From a virus: a DNA stretch of 64,000 bases. The translations under genes were made by a program, and so were the position numbers. Positions 56,692-63,305 of this stretch are shown here, piece after piece. A model generated the notes under the pieces. The model was not told the origin of the DNA and did not search any database. It was given only the letters and a program-made list of their open reading frames with translations. The stretch lies in the IMG/VR virus record IMGVR_UViG_3300034198_015569, positions 1 to 64,000 of that record, one strand, 5' to 3'. Within the stretch, counting starts at the first letter, position 1. Each line of letters opens with the position of its first letter.

Positions 56692-56764
56692 ATGAAAATA
56701 AAAGGAAAGAAAATGACCCTCTAGATTAAAAAGTATTAGATTCGTGGTCCCCCGTGTACCTAAT
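56692..56764 (+). CDS. Possible micro-ORF with two in-frame amber codons
   Basis: An ATG directly after the tRNA CCA opens MKIKGKKMTL, TAG, IKKY, TAG, IRGPPCT and then TAA. Without suppression it is a 10-residue peptide. Directly beside a CTA-anticodon tRNA this could be a read-through sensor, or chance. Confidence 0.2.
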
Positions 56765-56808
56765 TGAACCAAATAAACAAAATTTAATTCAATTAGGAGA
56801 ATACACAA

Positions 56809-57180
56809 ATGATTAACAACATCGAAAAGTACATTAATTCTAACCATCTTTACACTCAATATAACCTTGTGAGAAAGCAAGGCCAGCGTCTTATAGATGC
56901 AGCTACGGTAAATTCTAAAGAGGAATACCTAGCTTGGGTAAAGGATTGGAAAGAATCTATTAAGAACCTCGAATCTCATATTCGTTATTGTAAGTTTATG
57001 CGCAGTCCAGTACGTCAAGAAAATGATCCAAATAAGCCAGAAGGCTTCATAATTGATGCTGATCAATATTGTCGGTTTGCAAACGCATATGGACTTCTCG
57101 CTCATGAACTTTACAATAAGCGTGTTGAAATGAAAGAGGCTTCAATTGAAGCAAAGAAAAAGCTTCTAGAAGTAGCATAA
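56809..57180 (+). CDS. Hypothetical helical protein, 123 aa (paralogue of 57262)
   Basis: Strong TAGGAG site. EEYLAWVKDWKESIKNLESH (about residues 38-57) aligns with EKYLEWVEAWKKTNVDLVKL of the next gene, so the two are tandem duplicates. Helical, charged; not recognised. Confidence 0.7.
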   Translation: MINNIEKYINSNHLYTQYNLVRKQGQRLIDAATVNSKEEYLAWVKDWKESIKNLESHIRYCKFMRSPVRQENDPNKPEGFIIDADQYCRFANAYGLLAHELYNKRVEMKEASIEAKKKLLEVA

Positions 57181-57189
57181 GTAAAATTA

Positions 57190-57215
57190 GGAGGCTGGAA
57201 ATTAATCCAGCCTCC
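57190..57215 (+). terminator. Hairpin between paralogues
   Basis: GGAGGCTGGA/TCCAGCCTCC, perfect 10 bp, without a T run; may stabilise the upstream mRNA or terminate weakly. Confidence 0.5.
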
Positions 57216-57261
57216 CTATTGAAATCTCATTTAGAATCATATATTGTGAAGGAGAAATTAA

Positions 57262-57609
57262 ATGCAGAAGTTTAATACGCAGCGTCAGCTTTCCAATTAT
57301 AAGAATAAGCATACTCATGAAGTAAATATCAATGAGTTGCGGAATAATATTCTTTATACAATTGCTCTAGCTGATGTTGATACTCGTGAGAAGTATCTAG
57401 AATGGGTTGAGGCATGGAAGAAGACGAACGTTGATCTTGTGAAGCTGATCAAGGCTTATAAGAAGAAGCGTCAGAATCTTTCGAATGATTCGGCTTCTAC
57501 CGAAGGAATTCTTGCTGAAGCTCGCTATCTCGCACAGTCTTTTTATGCGCAGCGTTATCGTATGAAGATTATGTCAATTCTTAATCAGGCTGATGATTTG
57601 GAAGTTTGA
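57262..57609 (+). CDS. Hypothetical helical protein, 115 aa (paralogue of 56809)
   Basis: AAGGAG upstream. Shares the YLxWVxxWKK segment and overall helical plan with 56809. Followed with overlap by a PD-(D/E)XK-like gene. Confidence 0.7.
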   Translation: MQKFNTQRQLSNYKNKHTHEVNINELRNNILYTIALADVDTREKYLEWVEAWKKTNVDLVKLIKAYKKKRQNLSNDSASTEGILAEARYLAQSFYAQRYRMKIMSILNQADDLEV

Positions 57610-58016
57610 ATATAAATAAATTAGGATATTTGTTGAGTTTATTAAATTTATCGTCGGTTTCACAGGGAACAGTAGGTCTTGGATTTGCAATTGCTCATTA
57701 TGTAGCAGAAGGCAAAATAGTTTCCATTCCATTAAACGACAATCAAGATTATGATTTAGTTGTTGAAGAAAATGGGAAACTTAAAAAAGTTCAAGTCAAA
57801 ACATCTCGTGTGAAAGAGAACGGTAATTTTAGAGTCGAAATACGAAAAATTCGATCAAATAAAACAATAAATAAAGTAATAGAATTTAATAATACAACTT
57901 GTGATATTGTATTTGTATATTGTGATGATGGAACAAAATATTCAATACCATCTGATAAAATACATACAAAAACTACAATTGTATTAAATCAAAAGTTTAA
58001 TGAATTTAAACTTTAA
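57606..58016 (+). CDS. PD-(D/E)XK nuclease-like protein
   Basis: 136 aa at most (TTG start overlapping the previous TGA; start uncertain). SQGTVGLGFAIAHYVAEGKI (about residues 19-38), DNQDYDLVVEENGK (D, about 45-58) and KKVQVKTSRV (QVK) form the D...(Q)xK core of a small nuclease family. Its stop lies 1-2 bases from tRNA-Ser(TGA), so a homing-type nuclease is likely. Confidence 0.65.
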   Translation: MNINKLGYLLSLLNLSSVSQGTVGLGFAIAHYVAEGKIVSIPLNDNQDYDLVVEENGKLKKVQVKTSRVKENGNFRVEIRKIRSNKTINKVIEFNNTTCDIVFVYCDDGTKYSIPSDKIHTKTTIVLNQKFNEFKL

Positions 58017-58017
58017 T

Positions 58018-58110
58018 GGATACTGAACTTCACCAGCGTGGAGCCCGATCTTGAAAATCGGTGGAACCCCTAGTAAGGGTTTGGAGGGCAGCACTACCCG
58101 GTATCCGCCA
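58018..58110 (+). tRNA. tRNA-Ser(TGA)
   Basis: Acceptor GGATAC/GTATCC with G73 and CCA, anticodon CCGAT-CTTGAAA-ATCGG, long variable arm ACCC-CTAGTAA-GGGT. The T-arm region (GGG-CAGCACTA-CCC) has no TTC loop. Confidence 0.8.
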
Positions 58111-58116
58111 ATTCTT

Positions 58117-58207
58117 GGAAAGTAAACCATACGGGGTATGGCACTGTTTGGAAAACAGTTGGAACCTTGAAAAAGTGTTTGCGGATCGAGACCGCTGCTT
58201 TCCTCCA
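58117..58207 (+). tRNA. tRNA-Ser(GGA)
   Basis: Acceptor GGAAAG/CTTTCC, anticodon ACTGT-TTGGAAA-ACAGT, long variable arm, T arm GCGG-ATCGAGA-CCGC, CCA. Confidence 0.85.
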
Positions 58208-58234
58208 TTTTTAAAATAATGAATAGGTGAAAAT

Positions 58235-58426
58235 ATGACTCTTACTGAACTTCACATTGAATGGGATAATCTATCTAAGTCTCGTCGTGAGACTGCTATT
58301 CGCTCATTGTTTGATGAGCTTCAGCGTGATCCAGAGCAATATGAAGATTTTATTTATGATATCCTGTCTCAAGCTGTTGATCTTGAGACCGATGATTATT
58401 TTGGAACTGAAGGCTTGAAAGTTTAA
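58235..58426 (+). CDS. Hypothetical protein, 63 aa
   Basis: Acidic helical protein starting MTLTELHIEWDNLSKS; not recognised. Confidence 0.6.
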   Translation: MTLTELHIEWDNLSKSRRETAIRSLFDELQRDPEQYEDFIYDILSQAVDLETDDYFGTEGLKV

Positions 58427-58470
58427 TTTTTCTCTGTATAATTAACTCCTCATTAACTTAAAGGAGTTAA
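58415..58470 (+). promoter_or_regulatory. Promoter with inverted repeat covering the ribosome site
   Basis: TTGAAA, 16 bases, TATAAT, then TTAACTCCT and its exact inverse AGGAGTTAA ten bases on. The second arm contains the Shine-Dalgarno of gene 58475. It could be an operator, or an RNA hairpin hiding the ribosome site. Confidence 0.55.
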
Positions 58471-58474
58471 GAAA

Positions 58475-58672
58475 ATGAATAATTTTTGGTTGGCATTTTT
58501 TCTCGCTGCGGGAATGACCTTTTGGTCAATCATCACATATATAGTTGTATATTTTCTAGTTGGATTGCTTGGAGTTGTACTCGCAATTATCATAATTTTT
58601 GGTATGTTTTTGCTGGTGTTGTGGCTATTGGCACATCTCATTATGGAGAGACCGATTCCCACTGAACCGTAA
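58475..58672 (+). CDS. Small membrane protein, 65 aa
   Basis: Two long hydrophobic segments (about residues 4-28 and 30-57). Ribosome site lies in the inverted repeat described above. Not recognised. Confidence 0.65.
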   Translation: MNNFWLAFFLAAGMTFWSIITYIVVYFLVGLLGVVLAIIIIFGMFLLVLWLLAHLIMERPIPTEP

Positions 58673-58685
58673 AAGTGGTCTAAAT

Positions 58686-58760
58686 GCTCCCTTAGCTCAG
58701 TGGTAGAGCGCTTCTATGACACGGAAGAAGTCGTATGTTCGATTCATACAGGGAGCACCA
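58686..58760 (+). tRNA. tRNA-Val(GAC)
   Basis: Acceptor GCTCCCT/AGGGAGC, anticodon CTTCT-ATGACAC-GGAAG, T arm GTATG-TTCGATT-CATAC, CCA. Confidence 0.85.
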
Positions 58761-58804
58761 TTAAGTTTTCTTTAACCATATACTATCGCACTGCAATAAC
58801 ATCA

Positions 58805-58833
58805 TTGACAGCGAAGATAGCCATTGATACCTT
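58805..58833 (+). promoter_or_regulatory. Sigma70-like promoter
   Basis: TTGACA, 17 bases, TACCTT; weak -10, leads gene 58864. Confidence 0.5.
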
Positions 58834-58863
58834 CTCCTTACATTCAATCAAGGGGAGGCTTTA

Positions 58864-59082
58864 ATGACCCATCTCTTTAAGAAGCTGTTTCGTAATGTGA
58901 TCAAGGGTTCGGTTGTGTTCGTTGGCTCTGGTATAATCGGAGCGGTTCTAATGTACACAATGTGGCTGATGCCCCTGGCGTATGCTGCTTTTTGGGGTTT
59001 CGTGGCTGTTCTCTATATCGGGTATCTCGTCTATGAAGTGAGAGAATGGCGGCATGGATGCTGCACACGGTACTGGAGTTAA
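58864..59082 (+). CDS. Small membrane protein, 72 aa
   Basis: GGGGAGG upstream. Two membrane segments (about residues 12-33 and 35-57) and a basic tail with two Cys. Not recognised. Confidence 0.65.
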   Translation: MTHLFKKLFRNVIKGSVVFVGSGIIGAVLMYTMWLMPLAYAAFWGFVAVLYIGYLVYEVREWRHGCCTRYWS

Positions 59083-59100
59083 AAAAATAATTGGAGGGTA

Positions 59101-59490
59101 ATGAACGTTAATCAAAAAGGAGTTAAGGGTTTAATCAAAATTATAGACCATTTAACAGATAAAAGCTGGTATTGTTTTCCAGCTTTTGATGATCATTCTC
59201 CAGTTGACTTGATAATTATGAATGAAGCTGGTAAGCTTATGAAACTCCAGATAAAATATAGGAGTCGCATACAAAGGTTCGTATCAGAAAGATATGAACT
59301 ACAAGCATCTTCCGTTGTCAACGGAAAACGAGTAGATATCAACAGGATTTTAATAGATGGTTGGGGTGTGTATCTTGAGGAAGCACAAAAAGTAGTTTTC
59401 ATCCATAAAAATTATTTAATTAATAAAAAAAGTTTTATTATTAATCCTAATATAAATTACTTATCTTTGGAAGAATGGCCGAGTGGTTGA
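59101..59490 (+). CDS. PD-(D/E)XK nuclease-like protein overlapping a tRNA
   Basis: 129 aa, GGAGG upstream. NQKGVKGLIKIIDHLTDKS (about 4-22), FPAFDDHSPVDLIIMNEAGK (about 26-45, D) and LMKLQIKYRSR (QIK) match the same small nuclease plan as 57606. Its last 22 bases run into tRNA-Ser(GCT), so the coding end is built from tRNA sequence, a sign of insertion next to or homing on the tRNA. Confidence 0.65.
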   Translation: MNVNQKGVKGLIKIIDHLTDKSWYCFPAFDDHSPVDLIIMNEAGKLMKLQIKYRSRIQRFVSERYELQASSVVNGKRVDINRILIDGWGVYLEEAQKVVFIHKNYLINKKSFIINPNINYLSLEEWPSG

Positions 59491-59556
59491 TGGCGCTCCT
59501 TTGCTAAAGGAGTGTACGTAACAGTACCATGGGTTCGAATCCCATTTCTTCCGCCA
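59469..59556 (+). tRNA. tRNA-Ser(GCT)
   Basis: Acceptor GGAAGAA/TTCTTCC, anticodon CTCCT-TTGCTAA-AGGAG, long variable arm (GTAC...GTAC), T arm ATGGG-TTCGAAT-CCCAT, G73 and CCA. Confidence 0.9.
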
Positions 59557-59576
59557 AAATTCAAGTATAAAACCTG

Positions 59577-59604
59577 TTGACAACTCACTTCTTCGTGATA
59601 TACT
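59577..59604 (+). promoter_or_regulatory. Sigma70-like promoter
   Basis: TTGACA, 16 bases, TATACT. Confidence 0.8.
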
Positions 59605-59630
59605 TAGATAATGAACAATAAGAGAGATTA

Positions 59631-60167
59631 ATGACAGTATTTGTAACATCCGATACGCATTTTGGACATAAACGCATAATTGAACTTTGTAATCGTCCAT
59701 TTCCTTTAGAAGATAAAACTTTCGAAATGGATGAAGTTCTAATCAAAAACTGGAATGCTAAAGTCCGACCCAATGACACAATTTATCATTTGGGCGATTA
59801 TACCTATCATTATGATTCTGATTATCTCAGAGAACAGTTTGATAGGTTGAACGGACACAAATTCCTAATTGAAGGCAACCATGATCCCGCATACGTGAAG
59901 AATCTTCCGTGGGATGGTGTCTTTAAATACCAAGAAATTAAATACAATAAGAAAGTTTTTGTTCTTTTCCACTATCCGATTCTGGAATGGAATGGGTTTC
60001 ACAGAAACAAAGATGAATTGGTCTATATTCATTTACATGGACACATTCATTCGACTCCTTTAGACTCTAAATACCCGAAAATTCGGGGACGAATGGATGT
60101 AGGTGTTGATGCCAATGGTTTCACACCACTATCATTGGATGAAGTTATTCGATCCGTCGAATACTAA
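59631..60167 (+). CDS. Calcineurin-type metallophosphoesterase
   Basis: 178 aa. TSDTHFGH (Dx(H), residues 6-13), IYHLGDYTYH (GD, about 51-60), LIEGNHDPA (GNHD, about 79-87), LFHYPILEW (H) and LHGHIHST (GHxH, about 135-142): a complete metal site. Acts as a phosphodiesterase/phosphatase on an unknown substrate; could remove phosphate groups from nucleotides or RNA ends. Confidence 0.9.
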   Translation: MTVFVTSDTHFGHKRIIELCNRPFPLEDKTFEMDEVLIKNWNAKVRPNDTIYHLGDYTYHYDSDYLREQFDRLNGHKFLIEGNHDPAYVKNLPWDGVFKYQEIKYNKKVFVLFHYPILEWNGFHRNKDELVYIHLHGHIHSTPLDSKYPKIRGRMDVGVDANGFTPLSLDEVIRSVEY

Positions 60168-60285
60168 TTTGATGAAAGTAAAAAAGTTCAAATTAGTAGT
60201 TGACTTAAGGAGTTAACTCGAATAGACTACAGAACATAGGGGGAGTCAATACCGGAGGGGAATAACCTAACCGAAGGAGACTCAA

Positions 60286-60522
60286 ATGAACCGTGGTAAT
60301 ATCAGTGTGCAGGAAACGATGAAGGCTCTTCCGATGGGTGGTCGTATGACCGTCACGGGCGTGCCTCGCCAGCAGGCAGCACGAAATGATTTGATTAAAA
60401 AGATCGATCGTATCGGCAAGCTTGCGGCGGCCAACCATCAGGGAAAGGTTCCGGTGAAGTTCATTCAGCGGAATTCCCGAGGTGGTGGTATCGAAGTTTT
60501 CAAGGTCCGTGCTGGGGAATGA
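60286..60522 (+). CDS. Small basic protein, 78 aa, likely highly expressed
   Basis: Strong AAGGAG site; C/G-rich third positions. Basic with MGGRMTVTGVPRQQAARNDL and FIQRNSRGGGIEVF, suggesting nucleic-acid binding. Followed by a strong terminator, so a monocistronic unit. Not recognised. Confidence 0.7.
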   Translation: MNRGNISVQETMKALPMGGRMTVTGVPRQQAARNDLIKKIDRIGKLAAANHQGKVPVKFIQRNSRGGGIEVFKVRAGE

Positions 60523-60564
60523 GCACAAATCGATTGATTTGATCGATTTGCAGGACACCTGATA

Positions 60565-60594
60565 AGCCCGGCGAATAAAATCGCCGGGCTTTTC
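60565..60594 (+). terminator. Strong intrinsic terminator
   Basis: AGCCCGGCGA-ATAAAA-TCGCCGGGCT then TTTT. Confidence 0.92.
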
Positions 60595-60648
60595 TAACCA
60601 CAAAAAAAGGAAAAAATTCCTATACATTAAATATATGTTGGGGGAAAA

Positions 60649-60954
60649 ATGTGTATTACGGAAATACCCACCAAATCAGAAAAGTTTGTAAAGGCACAAA
60701 TCATAAAGGCTGAAGAACTGGAAGATAGTTTGGACTCGGATGTTCCGGTGTATTTTGTAAATCCTCGATATAACAACACTGGCTTGTATATTTGTATCGG
60801 GGATAATGGAGAGTATGAAGTTTGGCGAGCAATTTTCTCGGAAGCAACCGAAGAAACTATAGAAGCAAATCTTATAGCTTCATTTCAAACCTTTACAGGA
60901 ATTCTCGAATCAGTCAATATGGAAATCAATCGTGGGTGGTTGTATTTCCATTAA
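60649..60954 (+). CDS. Hypothetical protein, 101 aa
   Basis: Acidic alpha/beta protein opening MCITEIPTKSEKFVKAQII, flanked by terminators. GGGGG upstream of ATG. No domain recognised. Confidence 0.65.
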   Translation: MCITEIPTKSEKFVKAQIIKAEELEDSLDSDVPVYFVNPRYNNTGLYICIGDNGEYEVWRAIFSEATEETIEANLIASFQTFTGILESVNMEINRGWLYFH

Positions 60955-60960
60955 ATAATT

Positions 60961-60990
60961 AAAAGAGAAGATATAATAATCTTCTCTTTT
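60961..60990. terminator. Terminator, likely bidirectional
   Basis: AAAAGAGAAGAT / ATCTTCTCTTTT perfect 12-bp stem with A/T runs built into its base. Confidence 0.8.
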
Positions 60991-61052
60991 AATGAAAAAT
61001 TGGATTTTGTATATAAATACACGTCCATGATTATAATTAAGTTAATTGAATT

Positions 61053-61105
61053 AGAACGATTTCAGCACTTAAACGCTTGGTATGCAAAAAAGTCGTTCTG
61101 TTAAA
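61053..61105 (+). ncRNA. TTTCAGCA RNA element 1 (upstream of Ro-like gene)
   Basis: AGAACGA (61053-61059), TTTCAGCA (61060-61067), 25-base loop, TCGTTCT (61093-61099), then GTTAAA. Stem of 7 bp. A TATAAATA box lies about 40 bases upstream. Ends 16 bases before the Ro60-like coding start. Confidence 0.75.
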
Positions 61106-61121
61106 CAAAAGGAATATTTAA

Positions 61122-62537
61122 ATGAATACTTTCGCACGTAATGTAGCATCAAACGTTGGTGCCTCTTCTCCTAAGATTGCTAAGACCCGCACTGAAAATG
61201 GTGCAGTTGCTTACACTTCATCCGGCAAGGCCAATCTTGATTTGTTTGCTGCAATTGGCGCAGCCCGCTCCCGTGATCTAACCAATGATTTCAAGGCGGC
61301 TCTTAATGAGAATCCTGAATTGGCAACACGTATCCTTCTATGGGCTCGTGATTGTCGTGGTGGTGCTGGTGAACGTTCAACCCCTCGCAAGCTTCTAGCT
61401 GTGCTTGAGACTGTAGACGTTGAACTAGCAGAGAAGGTGCTTCGTAAGCTACCAGAACTTGGCCGTTGGGATGACCTTCTAGATAGCGTTAAGACCCCTC
61501 GCCTTCGTGAGATTGGTTTCGGCCTAATCCGTGACGCTTTGGCGGCTGGTAACGGTCTGTGCGCAAAGTGGATGCCACGTAAGGGTGATGAGGCTATCCA
61601 GCTTCGTTCATTCCTTGGTTGGTCTCCTAAGCGTTACCGTAAGACCCTGGTTTCACTAACCAAGGTTGTAGAACAGCAAATGTCTGCTAAGCAGTGGAGT
61701 GAGATTAAGTATCAATCCGTTCCTTCTGTTGCCATGGCACGCTCGATGAAGGCTTTCAGCCGTAACGATACTGTTCGTTTTGGCGAATACTTAAATAGAG
61801 TAAAAAAGGGCGAAACAAAGATTAATGCCTCTGTGGTATTCCCACATGACATTATTCGCTCTCTAAAGAGCGGACAAACTGCCGGTGCGGATGCTCAATG
61901 GAATGCATTGCCTGATTTTGTTGCATCGGACGAAAACTTTCTTCCAATTTGTGACGTATCAGGATCAATGAGTGTAGCTGTATCGGGTACGGTTTCTGCA
62001 CTAGACGTTTGTCTTGGTCTTGGTCTGTATCTTTCAGAACGTGGTAAAGGTGCCTTTAAGGATATCTTTATGACTTTCTCTGCCCGCCCAACTCTTCAGA
62101 AGGTAAGTGGTTCACTAAGTGAACGTATGAACCAAATGAATCGTGGTGCTTGGGATATGAACACGGACATGGAAGCTGCATTTAATGCTGTACTAGATCA
62201 CGGTATTAAGTACAAAGTTCCGCAGGCAGATATGCCAACCACACTTATTGTCTTCTCCGATATGGAGTTTGATCAGTGTATTCGTAATGGAAATGATACC
62301 ATCTATCGCAATATGCGTAAGCGTTTTGCTGATGCTGGTTACAATGTTCCTAAGGTTGTGTTTTGGAATCTTAATTCCAGAAATAAGCAGTTCCCTGTAA
62401 CTGCAAAAGACCCAAACACTGCACTAGTGTCAGGCTTCAACCCAATTCTTGTTAAGAATCTTCTTGGCAAGGCGAATATCACTCCAGAACAAGTAATGCT
62501 TGACACTGTCATGGTAGAGCGTTATAATCTAGATTGA
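61122..62537 (+). CDS. Ro60/TROVE-like (DUF2828-type) RNA-binding vWA protein
   Basis: 471 aa. N-terminal helical-repeat part: NLDLFAAIGAARSRD (about residues 39-53), ENPELATRILLWARDCRGGAGER (about 65-87, split) matches the TROVE/DUF2828 pattern LWxRDxRGGxGER; then LPELGRWDDLLD. C-terminal vWA domain from about 270: MIDAS ICDVSGSMSVAVSG (about 283-296), TDMEAAFNAVLDHG and IVFSDMEFD. Ro60 has the same order (HEAT-repeat ring plus vWA) and holds Y RNAs and misfolded RNAs. Here the gene is directly flanked by small structured RNAs, which supports an RNA-binding role. Codon use indicates high expression. Confidence 0.8.
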   Translation: MNTFARNVASNVGASSPKIAKTRTENGAVAYTSSGKANLDLFAAIGAARSRDLTNDFKAALNENPELATRILLWARDCRGGAGERSTPRKLLAVLETVDVELAEKVLRKLPELGRWDDLLDSVKTPRLREIGFGLIRDALAAGNGLCAKWMPRKGDEAIQLRSFLGWSPKRYRKTLVSLTKVVEQQMSAKQWSEIKYQSVPSVAMARSMKAFSRNDTVRFGEYLNRVKKGETKINASVVFPHDIIRSLKSGQTAGADAQWNALPDFVASDENFLPICDVSGSMSVAVSGTVSALDVCLGLGLYLSERGKGAFKDIFMTFSARPTLQKVSGSLSERMNQMNRGAWDMNTDMEAAFNAVLDHGIKYKVPQADMPTTLIVFSDMEFDQCIRNGNDTIYRNMRKRFADAGYNVPKVVFWNLNSRNKQFPVTAKDPNTALVSGFNPILVKNLLGKANITPEQVMLDTVMVERYNLD

Positions 62538-62538
62538 G

Positions 62539-62563
62539 AGTAGGGGATTCGTTCCCTACTTTC
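62539..62563 (+). terminator. Terminator after Ro-like gene
   Basis: AGTAGGG / CCCTACT with a short loop then TTTCCTT. Read-through would be needed to transcribe the RNA elements that follow, or they have their own promoter. Confidence 0.65.
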
Positions 62564-62573
62564 CTTAAGTTTA

Positions 62574-62640
62574 GGGCAATTTCAGCAAACATTTTAAATT
62601 TTTCTTTGTACGAAAAACTAAAAGTTGCCCTGTAATTAAG
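62574..62640 (+). ncRNA. TTTCAGCAA RNA element 2
   Basis: GGGCAA (62574-62579), TTTCAGCAA (62580-62588), an inner TTTTTC/GAAAAA hairpin, TTGCCC (62625-62630), TGTAATTA. The stem GGGCAA/TTGCCC differs from element 1 at several positions but still pairs fully. Confidence 0.75.
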
Positions 62641-62708
62641 AACAATTTCAGCAAGTATTTAATACTTTTCCGCCAACAATTGGAAAATAAAACGTTGTTC
62701 TGTTAAAA
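62639..62708 (+). ncRNA. TTTCAGCAA RNA element 3
   Basis: AGAACAA (62639-62645), TTTCAGCAA (62646-62654), inner hairpins AAGTA/TACTT and TTTTCC/GGAAAA, TTGTTCT (62695-62701), GTTAAAA. Ends 12 bases before gene 62721. Confidence 0.75.
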
Positions 62709-62720
62709 TAAAGGATTATT

Positions 62721-62975
62721 ATGAATTTAGATGATGTTACTGCTGGTAATATGCGAACACTTTCCGAAAGATCGCTTCTTACTTTAAAAGAGGATGAATT
62801 TAGGAAAATTCGAAATCTTATTCATAATGCGGCAAATTCTGGTGCATATTATATTCAATGTGATATAAAGTATCCAGAAACAGAGAATATGTTAAAAGAT
62901 TTAGGTTTTAAGTTTAAAATTATGACCTTTAATAAAGATGTTACCACGTATAAAATTACATGGTGGATTGATTAA
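62721..62975 (+). CDS. Hypothetical protein, 84 aa, inside the RNA-element cluster
   Basis: AAGGA upstream of ATG. Begins MNLDDVTAGNMRTLSERS; alpha/beta, with YYIQCDIKYPETENML in the middle, resembling small protein-interaction domains, none recognised. Flanked on both sides by RNA elements, so possibly part of the same system. Confidence 0.65.
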   Translation: MNLDDVTAGNMRTLSERSLLTLKEDEFRKIRNLIHNAANSGAYYIQCDIKYPETENMLKDLGFKFKIMTFNKDVTTYKITWWID

Positions 62976-62982
62976 GAATTGA

Positions 62983-63110
62983 GAACCATTTCAGCAAATT
63001 TACTTTTATTTGCCTACGAAGCAAAAGGTGTCGGTTCGAGCCCGGCCCACCACACCAACTATGTGGTGGTAGTTTAATTGGATAGAACTTTATAAGGTGG
63101 TTCTGATAAA
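62983..63110 (+). ncRNA. RNA element 4 carrying a circularly permuted tRNA-Arg(ACG)
   Basis: Element stem GAACCA (62983-62988) with TGGTTC (63098-63103); TTTCAGCAA after the first strand, TGATAAAA after the second. Inside, in genomic order: anticodon arm TTTGC-CTACGAA-GCAAA (63009-63025), variable AGGT, T arm GTCGG-TTCGAGC-CCGGC (63030-63046), 3' acceptor CCACCAC (63047-63053) with ACCA, five bases, 5' acceptor GTGGTGG (63063-63069), TA, D arm GTTT-AATTGGATA-GAAC (63072-63088). The two acceptor strands pair perfectly over 7 bp. The tRNA is thus opened between D arm and anticodon arm. Confidence 0.78.
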
Positions 63111-63120
63111 AGATTAGAAT

Positions 63121-63185
63121 TAAGAACGATTTCAGCAACTTAAAAATTTCACTGTTAATGAAAACCAAAGTCGTTCTGATAAAAT
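63121..63185 (+). ncRNA. TTTCAGCAA RNA element 5
   Basis: AGAACGA then TTTCAGCAA, an inner TTTCA/TGAAA hairpin, AAAG, TCGTTCT, then GATAAAAT. Lies directly between the two permuted-tRNA elements. Confidence 0.75.
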
Positions 63186-63187
63186 TT

Positions 63188-63305
63188 AGGATATTTTCAG
63201 CAATCTAAATTTCAAACAATGTAACATGGGTTCGAATCCCATACATTCGAAAGAATGTTAGCCAAGTGGTAAGGCAATTGTCAAAAAAGTTATCCTGTTA
63301 AAATT
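63188..63305 (+). ncRNA. RNA element 6 carrying a circularly permuted tRNA-Glu(TTC)-like module
   Basis: Element stem AGGATA (63188-63193) with TATCCT (63291-63296); TTTCAGCAA follows the first strand, GTTAAAA the second. Inside: TTTCAA then ACAAT (63216-63220), variable GTAAC, T arm ATGGG-TTCGAAT-CCCAT (63226-63242), acceptor strand ACATTC, GAAA, acceptor strand GAATGT (63253-63258), TA, D arm GCC-AAGTGGTAA-GGC, then A, ATTGT (63277-63281) and C. ATTGT/ACAAT form the anticodon stem. Joining C to TTTCAA would give loop CTTTCAA, i.e. Glu TTC; the variable GTAAC and G after ACATTC also suit tRNA-Glu. Acceptor strands are closed by a GAAA tetraloop and no CCA is encoded. Confidence 0.75.

Noticed and set aside
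64-62975. Alternative genetic code (TAG fully recoded)
   Set aside because: Long genes, including the 1914-residue fibre, are open under the standard code with no in-frame TAG, and three genes still end in TAG. Only local suppression remains possible.
61053-63305. CRISPR-like array
   Set aside because: The repeated TTTCAGCAA units are irregularly spaced, separated by genes, and have covarying stems rather than identical repeats; no spacers and no cas genes are present.
61053-63305. Self-splicing permuted group I or II intron around the permuted tRNAs
   Set aside because: The flanking element halves are only about 20-25 bases, too short for any known intron core; the Y-RNA-like reading explains the non-tRNA copies as well.
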